This document shows positions 23,889-32,645 of a DNA stretch of 64,000 nt, piece by piece. Origin of the DNA: Bacteroidota bacterium (lineage in GTDB: Bacteria; Bacteroidota; Bacteroidia; Bacteroidales; JAAUTT01); assembly GCA_021779665.1 (NCBI GenBank), contig JAJYAG010000004.1, positions 26,619 to 90,618 of the forward strand, written 5' to 3'. The notes below the pieces were generated by a model. It saw only the letters and a program-made list of their open reading frames with translations. It did not search any database and had not been told where the DNA came from. The position numbers were made by a program, and so were the translations under genes. Every line of letters starts with the position of its first letter. Position 1 is the first letter of the stretch.

Positions 23889-24065
23889 TTATTTTTTTAT
23901 TGGAACAACAGCGGCGGCTAAATGAGGGTAGTTTTCGGTAAACTGACCATCAGCATCTAAAATTCCGGCCATAACAAAAGTATGTAAAGCTTCTTTTTTG
24001 GAAACTCTCTTTTTTAGCCTGTCTTTAGCCAAATCTGTAAGCCGTTTAATTTCTTTTTCGCTCAT
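23889..24065 (-). CDS. small putative antitoxin of the ART-like pair (58 aa)
   Basis: ATG at 24065 encodes 58 residues: a basic helix (MSEKEIKRLTDLAKDRLKKR) and then a conserved-looking AGILDADGQFTENYPHLA. The ending resembles small proteins that precede ART-type toxins in Bacteroidota. It lies 3 bases upstream of the toxin gene and has a good promoter at 24110. The antitoxin role is inferred from order and size. Confidence 0.6.
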   Translation of the reverse strand: MSEKEIKRLTDLAKDRLKKRVSKKEALHTFVMAGILDADGQFTENYPHLAAAVVPIKK

Positions 24066-24109
24066 TGTGAATACCTTTTGATGTGGTATTGTTGTTTTTG
24101 ATTCTTTTA

Positions 24110-24140
24110 CAAAGATATGAAAAATTTGAATGATTGTAAA
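24110..24140 (-). promoter_or_regulatory. promoter of the ART-like toxin-antitoxin pair
   Basis: The minus strand has TATCTTTG (complement of 24110-24117), a perfect -7 element. It is preceded after 19 bases by TTTA (complement of 24137-24140), one mismatch from the -33 TTTG. The start codon is at 24065. Confidence 0.5.
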
Positions 24141-24242
24141 TCTTTAATTTGCATTGGTGTAAAATCTTGATAAATTTGATAGTTGGCGGCAACCGTACCG
24201 ACGATCAGCTAACTTTAACGAAAACGATAAAAGCGAACAGAA

Positions 24243-27200
24243 ATGACAATAATCCTTCCAAAAGTTTTGAAACTTGTTACCGAAAACAACACAAATGAGA
24301 TATGGCAATATTTTGGAGATGTAAAAACCATAGACAATATTCAAATTATAAGCACTGACCCTTTTATAATAAAATCGTCAGAAACAAATTATTTATTGAC
24401 AAGCAATAAGGATTATCAAGACGAAGGGGATAATGACTATATTCTTCTCACCACAAAGATTCCCAAAAGGGTAGATTTAAACGCTGGAAAGATAAAAATT
24501 AAACGCTGGTTAAAACACCCTCTTTTCCAAAATAAAACACCAGACGAAGTTGTAACCACTTGGGTTGACAAATTCAAATTCATTAAGGAAAACGAGCAAC
24601 AAAACATCAAAGGACTAAGACCGCCACAAATTGGTGCGCTGCACTCTATTTTAGCTCATATTCACAATGCAGATGACAAAGCAATTGTGGTAATGCCAAC
24701 AGGTACAGGTAAAACTGAAACTATGTTGGCAACTTTGATTTCAAATTGTTGCAAAAAACTACTTGTTTCAGTTCCCTCTGATTCTCTTAGAACACAGATT
24801 GCACATAAATTTATTACGCTTGGATTACTTAAAGAGTATGGCATTGTTGATACATCTTGCATAAATCCAATTGTCGGTATAATAAATAGTGGTTTTGATA
24901 CCATACAAGACTTACAGGACTTCGTTGACAAATGTAATGTCGTTGTCTCAACAATGGACTTGCTTACAGATTTTTCTATTCAGCAAAAAGCGATACTAAA
25001 CAATTCTTTTTCTCATTTTTTTGTTGATGAAGCTCATCATTCAGAAGCAGAAACGTGGAAAGACCTTATCAATAAATTCGACAAGGAAAAAGTTTTTCTT
25101 TTTACAGCTACACCTTTCAGAAATGACGGTCAGAGTTTACAAGGAAAGCAGATTTTTAATTTTTCGCTCAGAAAAGCACAAGAGCAGAAATACTACAAGA
25201 AAATTAATTACCTACCAATTAGAGAATACAATAAGAAATTTGCAGATAAAAAGATTGCAGATAAAGCAGTTGAACAATTGAGAGTAGACCGTGCCAATGG
25301 GTTTAATCATTTTATTATGGCAAGGTGTAAAGATAAAGTGAGGGCAAAAGAGGTTTTTGAATATTACAAAGACTACACAGAGTTTAATCCTGTTTTAGTT
25401 TACACTGGAGTTGCAGGTTTAGGCGACAAAATTGAAGAAATAAAAAGGGGTGAGCATTCCATTATTGTATGTGTAAATATGTTGGGAGAAGGTTTTGATT
25501 TGCCTAATCTTAAAATTGCGGCTATTCACGATGACCGACAAAGTTTACCAATAGCGCTTCAATTCATTGGTCGTTTTACAAGAACATCTTATGACCAATT
25601 AGGGAATGCAAGTTTCATTACTAATATTGCTTATCCGCCAATCCACGAGGAGTTAGACCAGCTTTATGCACGAAATTCTGATTGGAATTTAATACTTCCC
25701 CGTTTAAGTGCAAATGCAACCCAAAAGGAAATTGATATTAAATCCTTTTTGGACAACTTTAATAACCTTTCGGATTCTGTTGTCCCTTTTCAACAAATAA
25801 ATCCAGCAATGAGTACTGTGATTTTTAAATGTGCAGTAAATGTTTGGAATCCTTCAAATTGGGAAGAAGGTTTTGAAGGAATTAATAATTATGAACACGT
25901 TTTCAGTCGCCATAGTAACGACACGTTAATAGTTATCTTGGGGAAAATAGAGAAAGTTGAATGGGGTAGATTTGAAACAGTTCAAAATTTGCAATGGGAT
26001 TTAGTTGTTGTACACTGGGACTTAAGACCTAACATAAATAGGGTTTTCTTAAACACTTCAATAAAAGGATTTTCAGGTGAATCACTTATGGAAGCTATTT
26101 TTGAGGCGGGCAATACAACTCAAATTTCAGGAATGAACGTATTCCGAATATTCCATAATGTAAATAGGCTTTCTCTTTACAATGTAGGAACAAGAAAGGG
26201 AATAGGACAAGATATAACCTTTCAATCCTATTACGGCAAAGGTGTGCAAGACGGAATCAAACTTATAGAACAAGGAACACTTATTAAGAATAATATTTTT
26301 GGAGTTGGCTATAAAGATGGAGAAAAAGTGTCTTTAGGCTGTTCCGTTAAAGGGAAAATATGGTCATATCAGAGAGGAAACTTAGACGAACTAACAAAAT
26401 GGTGCAAAATAATTGGTGAAATTGTTGAGAACAATGCCATTGACCCGAACGTGGTATTGCAACACACATTAGCAATTGAAAAATTGCAACAAAGACCTGA
26501 TGTAATGCCAATTTTAATTGATTGGAATCCTGAAATGTATGAGTATACAGAAAGCCGATATACTATAAATATCAACGGTTCGACTTATGACCTTTCAAAT
26601 ACAGAATTGAACTTATTGAATCCAGGTGTTGATGTAAATCAAAGTTTAAAATTTAATGTTGACACAGACGAGCATTCCATTCAATTTGAAATTGAAATAG
26701 GACTTAATCAAGCAACAAACGAGGCATATTATAAAGTCAATAAACTGACAAATCAAAATTGCACGATTCAATACGGTAACAAGAATGAAAATTTGGTAGA
26801 TTTCTTTCAAAACACTACACCTACTTTATGGTTTGCTGATGGCTCACAATTATTTGGAAATCTTTTTGTCAAACTTAAAGTTCAACCGGATGTTCTTTCC
26901 AAAGAATTAATAATTACGGATAATTGGACTGGTGTTGACATCAGCAAAGAATCACAGGATATAGCTCCCTACATTCAAAATTCAATTCAATATTATTTCA
27001 TTGAAAAAATAAAAAACGACTATCAAATTATCTACGATGATGATGGTAAAGGTGAGATTGCGGATATTATTGGCATCAATGATTCTGATTCTGAAATTGA
27101 CATTCATCTATATCATCTTAAATATGCCCAAGATGGAGCAGTAAGCAATAATATTGACAACTTCTATCAAGTATGTGGGCAAGCAGAGAAATCATTAAAA

Positions 27201-27488
27201 TGGAAACATAAAGACGGAAGAGAATTTTTTAATCATCTATTCAAAAGGAAAACTAAGACACTTGGAGGGAATAGCTGTAGCAGAATAATAAAAGGAACAG
27301 AAGACGATTTAGAGAATCTTTTAAATCAAGCTAAATGGACTAAAGCAATGCGATTCCATATCTACATTGTACAGCCTTCATTAAGTAAAGCAAATGCTTC
27401 AAATGACATCTTATTATTGTTAGGAAATGTTCAACATTACCTTTCAACAGTAGGGAACATTGAATTAAAAGTTTTTTCAAGTCTGTAA
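24243..27488 (+). CDS. SF2 DEAD/DEAH-box helicase family protein, candidate defence gene
   Basis: This 1081-residue protein has a UvrB/ResIII-type helicase core. Walker A is MPTGTGKTE (about 151-159), motif II FVDEAHHSE (about 260-268), motif III TATPF (about 289) and motif VI QFIGRFTR (440-447). About 630 residues follow with no recognised domain. A late region near residue 930 (YDDDGKGEIADIIGI followed by IDIHLYHLKYA) weakly recalls a PD-(D/E)xK nuclease core. It is a single + strand gene in accessory DNA beside a toxin pair, not next to methylase or specificity genes. Confidence 0.8.
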   Translation: MTIILPKVLKLVTENNTNEIWQYFGDVKTIDNIQIISTDPFIIKSSETNYLLTSNKDYQDEGDNDYILLTTKIPKRVDLNAGKIKIKRWLKHPLFQNKTPDEVVTTWVDKFKFIKENEQQNIKGLRPPQIGALHSILAHIHNADDKAIVVMPTGTGKTETMLATLISNCCKKLLVSVPSDSLRTQIAHKFITLGLLKEYGIVDTSCINPIVGIINSGFDTIQDLQDFVDKCNVVVSTMDLLTDFSIQQKAILNNSFSHFFVDEAHHSEAETWKDLINKFDKEKVFLFTATPFRNDGQSLQGKQIFNFSLRKAQEQKYYKKINYLPIREYNKKFADKKIADKAVEQLRVDRANGFNHFIMARCKDKVRAKEVFEYYKDYTEFNPVLVYTGVAGLGDKIEEIKRGEHSIIVCVNMLGEGFDLPNLKIAAIHDDRQSLPIALQFIGRFTRTSYDQLGNASFITNIAYPPIHEELDQLYARNSDWNLILPRLSANATQKEIDIKSFLDNFNNLSDSVVPFQQINPAMSTVIFKCAVNVWNPSNWEEGFEGINNYEHVFSRHSNDTLIVILGKIEKVEWGRFETVQNLQWDLVVVHWDLRPNINRVFLNTSIKGFSGESLMEAIFEAGNTTQISGMNVFRIFHNVNRLSLYNVGTRKGIGQDITFQSYYGKGVQDGIKLIEQGTLIKNNIFGVGYKDGEKVSLGCSVKGKIWSYQRGNLDELTKWCKIIGEIVENNAIDPNVVLQHTLAIEKLQQRPDVMPILIDWNPEMYEYTESRYTININGSTYDLSNTELNLLNPGVDVNQSLKFNVDTDEHSIQFEIEIGLNQATNEAYYKVNKLTNQNCTIQYGNKNENLVDFFQNTTPTLWFADGSQLFGNLFVKLKVQPDVLSKELIITDNWTGVDISKESQDIAPYIQNSIQYYFIEKIKNDYQIIYDDDGKGEIADIIGINDSDSEIDIHLYHLKYAQDGAVSNNIDNFYQVCGQAEKSLKWKHKDGREFFNHLFKRKTKTLGGNSCSRIIKGTEDDLENLLNQAKWTKAMRFHIYIVQPSLSKANASNDILLLLGNVQHYLSTVGNIELKVFSSL

Positions 27489-27546
27489 TTGACAAACTTT
27501 AACAATATTGACAACAATTAAAAACAACAAAAAAGGCAATTACCAA

Positions 27547-27587
27547 CAATGGATTGAGCTTACAATAAGATAATACCCAATCCATTG
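27547..27587. terminator. hairpin between convergent helicase and receiver genes
   Basis: CAATGGATTG (27547-27556) and CAATCCATTG (27578-27587) form a perfect 10-bp inverted repeat with a 21-base loop that can extend the stem imperfectly. It lies between the + strand helicase stop and the - strand receiver stop. No strong T-run follows, so efficiency is uncertain. Confidence 0.55.
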
Positions 27588-27602
27588 CTGAAAAATATTA
27601 TT

Positions 27603-28019
27603 TCAAAGTATTACAAATTCATTCACATCCAGACATTCAATTTCCATGTCCTGCTCAGTTGAAGAATATTTTTTCACTACCGAAATAAATTCCCGGAAAT
27701 CAATTGGTTTTTGGACATATTCGTTAAATCCGGCATTCAGGCAGATACATTTTGTGTTATTTACTACAGTTGCTGTTTGTGCAATAATAGGAATTTTAGG
27801 GTTAATCTTTCTCATCTCACTTAATACCCCGAAGCCGTCAATTTCTGGAAGTTTTAACTCGGTAATAACCAAATTGAACGATGGATTTGCATTAAATATC
27901 TGAACTGCACGTAAGCCACATCTTGCATGTAGGATTTCCACATTACAGCCTTCTAATAACTCTGAAACAAGGAAGTAACTGGCTTCGTCATTGTCAATGT
28001 ATAGGATTTTCGTATTCAT
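27603..28019 (-). CDS. stand-alone receiver domain with Glu at the phospho-Asp site
   Basis: This 138-residue CheY-like protein has no output domain. The acidic pair (YIDND, Asp9/Asp11), the conserved Thr in AQTA and the Lys in QKPID are present. The phospho-acceptor position is Glu54 (LVITELKLP), where a receiver has Asp. This substitution often mimics the phosphorylated state. It is a close paralogue of 28497 and is divergent from the XRE gene at 28128. A role in regulating the element is possible. Confidence 0.88.
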   Translation of the reverse strand: MNTKILYIDNDEASYFLVSELLEGCNVEILHARCGLRAVQIFNANPSFNLVITELKLPEIDGFGVLSEMRKINPKIPIIAQTATVVNNTKCICLNAGFNEYVQKPIDFREFISVVKKYSSTEQDMEIECLDVNEFVIL

Positions 28020-28065
28020 AAGACAATTATGTTAATCTTGTTTACTTTACAAATATAATAAAATG

Positions 28066-28093
28066 CCTTTAATTAATGGTATTTAATTAAAGG
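28066..28093. promoter_or_regulatory. inverted-repeat operator candidate between receiver and XRE genes
   Basis: CCTTTAATTAA (28066-28076) and TTAATTAAAGG (28083-28093) form a perfect 11-bp inverted repeat with spacer TGGTAT. It lies between divergent starts at 28019 and 28128 and is well placed for autoregulation by the XRE protein. Confidence 0.55.
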
Positions 28094-28127
28094 TAATAAA
28101 TATGACGTTTTTTTTCTTTTTTTGAGT

Positions 28128-28373
28128 ATGAAATCAAAGGAAGAAAAAGAACTTAAAGATGAAGATTTGAAAAAGCTTGCGGCCAGAATCCGTTCGCTTC
28201 GTTTAAAAAAAGGATACAGCAATTACGAAAACTTTGCTTACGAGCATGATATTGCCCGAGCCCAATACGGCAAATATGAAAAAGGTGAGGATTTACGATA
28301 TTCAAGTTTGTTGAAGGTAATTAGGGCATTAGGTGTAACTCCTAAAGAATTTTTTTCCGAAGGGTTCGATTGA
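28128..28373 (+). CDS. XRE-family HTH transcriptional regulator
   Basis: The ATG at 28128 gives 81 residues, preferred over a TTG two codons upstream. The HTH_XRE fold spans about residues 15-72 (KLAARIRSLRLKKGYSNYE, QYGKYEKGED, LLKVIRALGVTP). No other domain is seen. The two receiver-only genes flank it, and an 11-bp inverted repeat lies just upstream. Confidence 0.87.
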   Translation: MKSKEEKELKDEDLKKLAARIRSLRLKKGYSNYENFAYEHDIARAQYGKYEKGEDLRYSSLLKVIRALGVTPKEFFSEGFD

Positions 28374-28496
28374 AAATAATTGAACAATACGTTTATTTGT
28401 AAGGAAATCTGTTTGTTAAGACTATACAACGGTAAAACGTGTTTGCGTTCTAATGCTATTTGATTCCCACTAATGCAAACAGAAATTCATCTACAC

Positions 28497-28874
28497 TTAT
28501 ATGTTTTTTTCTTTTTGGATATATTTTTTGGTCGTAATGGTAAATTCATTTAAATCAAAAGGCTTTGCTACAAACTCATTAAACCCTGCCTCCAAACATC
28601 TTTTCTCCATGTTATCCAAAACACTTGCTGTTTGAGCAATGATTGGAATATCCGGCTTTATCCTACGAATCTCATTTAAAACGGTAAATCCGTTTGCTTT
28701 GGGCAACCTAATCTCGGTAATTATCAAATCAAACGAAGGATATTTCTTAAACAACAGGATTGCAGATGTACCACATTTGCAATGTGTAATTTTAACATTA
28801 CAATTTCTCAAAATCTCCGAAATGAGGATATAACTTGCTATGTCGCTGTCGATATATAGAATTTGCTTATCCAT
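28497..28874 (-). CDS. stand-alone receiver domain with Glu at the phospho-Asp site (second copy)
   Basis: This 125-residue paralogue of 27603 has the acidic pair in YIDSD (Asp9/Asp11), Glu54 in LIITEIRLP at the phospho-acceptor position, AQTA and the conserved Lys in AKPFD. Both copies carry the same D-to-E change, so it predates the duplication and is unlikely to be random decay. Confidence 0.88.
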   Translation of the reverse strand: MDKQILYIDSDIASYILISEILRNCNVKITHCKCGTSAILLFKKYPSFDLIITEIRLPKANGFTVLNEIRRIKPDIPIIAQTASVLDNMEKRCLEAGFNEFVAKPFDLNEFTITTKKYIQKEKNI

Positions 28875-29070
28875 AATTTTAGCTTTTTAATTGATTTGAA
28901 TTCCAAAACCGTTTCTTTAATCGGATTTCAATCCATTTTCAACTCAAAATCAACCGTTTTTCAATCGAAATTGAATTGGTTTTCAAAAAGATTTCAATCG
29001 AAGAGCTACCTCTTAGGTCTGAATTTTGCAATTTTTATTACTATTCGATAATGATTGCAAAGTAAAAACC
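28875..29070. other. short AT-rich intergenic region with TTTCAATC repeats
   Basis: Several TTTCAATC/TTTTCAA words occur in direct and inverted arrangement (about 28927-29000), including CAATCGAAATTG. No gene is supported. It could bind a regulator of the receiver gene or of the replication module. Confidence 0.35.
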
Positions 29071-29685
29071 TCATACTCGTTTATCCCCGGCTTCTCTATC
29101 AAATGATACCAGGTTAAACATCTCTCGCATTCGGCTCCTAACCCTTATTCCGTATAGAGATTCTATTTCAGAACTGTTCAGGTTGGTTGTTATGTGTGTT
29201 ATCATCTGCCGGGAAACAAACATATCGTACCGGGACAGCAAGATTTCGGTCATTACATTACATTCGTTGCCGTAGTATTTCAGATTGTTCTCAGTTCCCA
29301 GGTCATCGAAGCAATACATTTTGGGTTTATCCTGGTTAAAAGCTTGTTTGCCGTATTTCAAAATAACCGAATACCCTTCCTGGATAAACTCAAAACTCAC
29401 ATCCCGACAGGATTTCATAATGTACCTGTTATCGCCTGGTTGAAAAAACCGTAGCAAATTCATCAAGGTTGTCTTACCACACCCAACCGGGCCCGTCAGC
29501 AAAATTCCTTTTTTGAGCGAAATGCCATTTTTCATGCAGATTTCTTCATCTTTCAGGATGTATGCCAGAAGTTTGGCAATAAGGTCATGGTCTTCTTGGT
29601 AAATCCTAAATTGTTCACCATAGAGTTCTTTTCCTTTCCGTTCAATAATCCGAACGCAGGTGTCAAAATCATAAAGGTTCGCCAT
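29071..29685 (-). CDS. DnaC/IstB-like P-loop ATPase (helicase loader type)
   Basis: This 204-residue AAA+ ATPase has Walker A GPVGCGKTT (about 66-74) and Walker B YCFDDLGTEN (about 125-134), with a sensor-like HITTNLNSSEIE. It resembles DnaC/IstB-type helicase loaders. It overlaps the preceding gene at 29669 by 17 bases, which suggests a coupled replication or transfer module. It lies near the integrase and is typical of Bacteroidota elements. Confidence 0.82.
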   Translation of the reverse strand: MANLYDFDTCVRIIERKGKELYGEQFRIYQEDHDLIAKLLAYILKDEEICMKNGISLKKGILLTGPVGCGKTTLMNLLRFFQPGDNRYIMKSCRDVSFEFIQEGYSVILKYGKQAFNQDKPKMYCFDDLGTENNLKYYGNECNVMTEILLSRYDMFVSRQMITHITTNLNSSEIESLYGIRVRSRMREMFNLVSFDREAGDKRV

Positions 29686-30478
29686 AGTCTTTACGGGTAT
29701 TAAGTTTTACAGCGTTTTGCTTAGTTTCGGGTTCGTACCTGGACGTATTGAGCATCCAGTTATGAGCTGCTGCGTTCCAGTTTTTCATTGGTGTTTTTCC
29801 ACCAACCTTCCAGCCATTAGCCTCAAAATGGTAGAAGAACTTTCTGGCTTCAACTTCGGGATATTGTTCTGCTTTGAAGAATGCTAGAGCATCATCGAGA
29901 TTTGGCGGAATAAATACCTTTTCTTTTTTTGGCGCAACTTTTTTTCTTTTGGCCTCCTGGGTGAGTTTCTGTTTTATAGTTTCCCCATTTTTTTCAAAAT
30001 CCGAATTTTCAATTTCAGGAATTTGAGCTTGCGTTTTTTCCCCTCTCTCTGTTTTATTGTTTATATACTTTATATTATTTATTGAAGGGTGCAGTACTGG
30101 TGCAGTACTTGTTTCACTTTTGCACAAGTTGTTGTGCAGTACTTGTTCCGATTCTGCACAAGTAGGTGGTTCAACTTGTGCAATACTTGTGTCAAAAATG
30201 CACATGTTCACCAAACTGCCTTTTAACGGGTTATGCGTAGGTAAATACTCGATATATCCCCAATGATGTAGGTCATATAAACACTTGTAAAGTGTATGGT
30301 GCGAACCTATCTTACTGAACTTGACAACTTGTGTCCTAGTCACAGAAATTGGATTTTCAAACCGGTTCATATTCCAAAATTGAAATAAAGCATGGTACAG
30401 GCTGATATGCGTAGGATTTAGCCTATCATCAATTGTCGCTTTTGCATAAAAAGCTGAAAGGTGACGGATGTAGTTCAT
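29669..30478 (-). CDS. winged-helix/DnaD-like replication protein
   Basis: This 269-residue protein has an N-terminal helix-rich winged-helix region (about 1-110; ISLYHALFQFWNMNRFENP) and a low-complexity middle. The C-terminal segment KFFYHFEANGWKVGGKTPM then NWMLN is the typical end of DnaD/replication initiation-type proteins of mobile elements. Fused translation with the helicase loader suggests a shared replication function. The exact family is uncertain. Confidence 0.65.
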   Translation of the reverse strand: MNYIRHLSAFYAKATIDDRLNPTHISLYHALFQFWNMNRFENPISVTRTQVVKFSKIGSHHTLYKCLYDLHHWGYIEYLPTHNPLKGSLVNMCIFDTSIAQVEPPTCAESEQVLHNNLCKSETSTAPVLHPSINNIKYINNKTERGEKTQAQIPEIENSDFEKNGETIKQKLTQEAKRKKVAPKKEKVFIPPNLDDALAFFKAEQYPEVEARKFFYHFEANGWKVGGKTPMKNWNAAAHNWMLNTSRYEPETKQNAVKLNTRKDYGEPL

Positions 30479-30506
30479 GCCGCACTCGTTTTAAAGGGTG
30501 CAACAT

Positions 30507-30788
30507 TCAGAATAGCTTATTCTGCTTCTTATTGTCTAATAGTACTTTTTGGATGTCTTCATAATCGTAATACAATGCACCGCCAATTTTCGTAAATGGA
30601 AGAACGCCATTTACACGTAAGTTTTGCAATGTGCCGGGTGAAATACTCAGGAGTTTTCGAACTTCTGGCGATTTTAACCATTTTCGGGAAGGTTGTCCGC
30701 CGTGTTCTTTTAGTAGTTTCTTAAAATCTTCAAGCAACTCAATTCTGAGTTCCCGAAGGTCATCGGTGGTTACAATTTGTGCTGGCAT
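30507..30788 (-). CDS. excisionase-like helix-turn-helix protein
   Basis: This 93-residue MerR/excisionase-type DNA-binding protein has KWLKSPEVRKLLSISPGTLQ and GVLPFTKIGGALYYDYEDI (about 40-80). Such proteins direct excision by tyrosine recombinases in Bacteroidota elements or regulate their genes. It lies 28 bases ahead of the replication gene. Confidence 0.85.
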   Translation of the reverse strand: MPAQIVTTDDLRELRIELLEDFKKLLKEHGGQPSRKWLKSPEVRKLLSISPGTLQNLRVNGVLPFTKIGGALYYDYEDIQKVLLDNKKQNKLF

Positions 30789-30851
30789 AATGATATAGTT
30801 TAAAATGATTCATTGCAAAGCAAATTAAATTGCCAACGCAAAACCAGCCAC

Positions 30852-30869
30852 GGGGGCCACGTGGCCCCC
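30852..30869. repeat. perfect GC-rich 18-bp palindrome
   Basis: GGGGGCCAC followed by GTGGCCCCC is perfectly palindromic and stands out in an AT-rich intergenic region between the divergent HTH gene (30788) and the RpoA-CTD-like gene (31082). It could be a protein binding site, a nicking-region hairpin or a hairpin in RNA. No coding function. The rest of 30789-31081 holds only AT-rich sequence with a perfect TACATTTG (-7-like) at 30986-30993. Confidence 0.5.
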
Positions 30870-31081
30870 TGTTAAACACTTGTATGTCAGTAAGAAAATT
30901 TTTAAAAATATTTTATTTGGAGGATTGTGTTCTTTAAAAAAACATAAGCATTGCTTTCAATTTATTATTTTTGTACTGATTTAAATACATTTGCAAGGAG
31001 AGAGATGTATTCCTATAGTAGCATTCACAAGTATCAGGTTGATTACTGGTATTTGCTATTAATTAAATTCTTATTCCAAAA

Positions 31082-31306
31082 ATGACAGATAAAGATACTA
31101 TCCTTTCAAAACCATTAGACCAGTTTGCGCTAAGTGACGAATTTCTTGAAATGGTTCGAATAAATAATTTTAAAAACCTTGGAGAGATTGTGACTATACC
31201 TTTGGAGCAATTATTAAAGCTACCCTATTTTGGATACAGGGTATTAACCGAATTGATTACTATCCTTAATTGCTACCATATAAAATCTCCGTTAAATGAG
31301 TTTTAG
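31082..31306 (+). CDS. RNA polymerase alpha-CTD-like mini-protein
   Basis: This 74-residue protein resembles only the C-terminal domain of RNA polymerase alpha. A hairpin-helix core LSDEFLEMVRINNFKNLGE is followed by LLKLPYFGYRVLTELI. No N-terminal assembly domain is present. Such proteins occur in Bacteroidota mobile elements, and their role (possibly recruiting or blocking polymerase at element promoters) is unproven. The stop overlaps that of the convergent gene at 31303. Confidence 0.78.
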   Translation: MTDKDTILSKPLDQFALSDEFLEMVRINNFKNLGEIVTIPLEQLLKLPYFGYRVLTELITILNCYHIKSPLNEF

Positions 31307-32502
31307 AGACTCTTGTTCACTTCATTTAACATTTTAATAATTAAGTCTTTCACTGCCTTTTTAGTACCTATCTCATTGTAGTAATATTTCTTTCTAAGAC
31401 TGGAATACCCAATTTTCCCTTTGGATTCAGGGGAGGTGCTATGTTCAGCAATAAGTTTTAACATTTGAGTTAAATTCTTGTCACTTAAAATTTTACATTC
31501 TGTAAGTATTTTGAGGATATAACCAAATTTGGCAACAGAAACATTCGAATTTATTACTAATGAGTTCGATTCATTTGAATTACCAGTGTTTGCTTGATAA
31601 TTTATTTCAGGTTTAATACTTCTTTCGAGGTAACAGATTTCTTCGAGCAGCCAACTTGTAATTTTTTCTTTAATAGATTCTTCAGTAGGCTCAAGGATAA
31701 TATTATTTCTCATTTGAATCTGATTTACCTGTTTTAGGTAGAAGGACAACTTTTCTATTTTTTCGTCATGAGTTTCTAATGGTATGATTATTTGCTCTAT
31801 TTCGTTGATAATGTACCATAGGAATTGGTTAGAGTTGAAGTTTAATTCAACAAGTGCAATTTTAATATTTTTGACTTCCCAATTTTCTGATTCAACAATA
31901 GGTTCGAGAGTTTTTATCATTGTATCGAAATACATTAGTTTTCGAAATGTAACGGGCTTAACTAACGGATGATGCGCAAATTCTTTAATGGGAGCAATAG
32001 CAATTTCAAGTAAAGTGGGAGGAGTTCCGGCTATAACAGATTTAAGTTTCGTTAATTGCTCTTTGAAATGAGCCGATGCAGTTCTTTTAAATGAAACGGT
32101 TGATTCGGCATCATAGTTAAAATAATCCTTAAACGTATCTGCCAGGAATCGCATCAAAGCAACAACATGACTAATCATTTGGTCTATGACTAATTGATAG
32201 TCGGTAGATTTTTTAACTATATCTTCATCAAGATAATTAAACAGCCTTTCTATTAAATGGCTTAATCTGGCTTGATGATTATGGATATATGTAGCGGTGT
32301 GTCTTTCTTCCGAGAATGAATAGGCTGTTCCTACCATTTTCTTCTTAATAATTTCCTTTTGGGTTTTGGCAATATCTATGCAACCCATCAGCGAACCCAA
32401 TTGGTCTGGTATTGGGTTTCGCTCCGGGTTTATCTTTTCAAGCACAAGTTCATCAAGTACTTTCAGTTCATACTGCAATGAAAGATTTTTCCCATCAGAC
32501 AT
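31303..32502 (-). CDS. mobile-element protein of unknown function
   Basis: This 399-residue, helix-rich soluble protein has no recognised domain. The N-terminal part is rich in His/Glu (HTATYIHNHQARLSHLIERL), and it contains a long charged C-terminal half (ILTECKILSDKNLTQMLKL). Proteins of this type commonly sit next to integrases in Bacteroidota integrative elements. It lies between integrase and HTH gene, so a role in recombination control is possible. Confidence 0.55.
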   Translation of the reverse strand: MSDGKNLSLQYELKVLDELVLEKINPERNPIPDQLGSLMGCIDIAKTQKEIIKKKMVGTAYSFSEERHTATYIHNHQARLSHLIERLFNYLDEDIVKKSTDYQLVIDQMISHVVALMRFLADTFKDYFNYDAESTVSFKRTASAHFKEQLTKLKSVIAGTPPTLLEIAIAPIKEFAHHPLVKPVTFRKLMYFDTMIKTLEPIVESENWEVKNIKIALVELNFNSNQFLWYIINEIEQIIIPLETHDEKIEKLSFYLKQVNQIQMRNNIILEPTEESIKEKITSWLLEEICYLERSIKPEINYQANTGNSNESNSLVINSNVSVAKFGYILKILTECKILSDKNLTQMLKLIAEHSTSPESKGKIGYSSLRKKYYYNEIGTKKAVKDLIIKMLNEVNKSL

Positions 32503-32645
32503 TGATAAATTTCATGTAATGATAGACTGCTCAAGTTTCCGTACCCTTTATTTAGTATACGTATTTAGATTGTTTGAGTTAGCAATAACATATCAATTAT
32601 CATTAAAACGTCAATGCTCTGAAAACGTTACGATTAGAGATAAGT

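Noticed and set aside
28927..29000. possible CRISPR-like array in TTTCAATC repeats
   Set aside because: The repeats are only about 8 bases, irregularly spaced, with no spacers of constant length and no cas genes.
28875..29051. 62-aa + frame near the repeat region
   Set aside because: Low complexity with repeats; no start context.
30852..30869. GC palindrome as a rho-independent terminator
   Set aside because: No T-run follows and neither flanking gene ends toward it.
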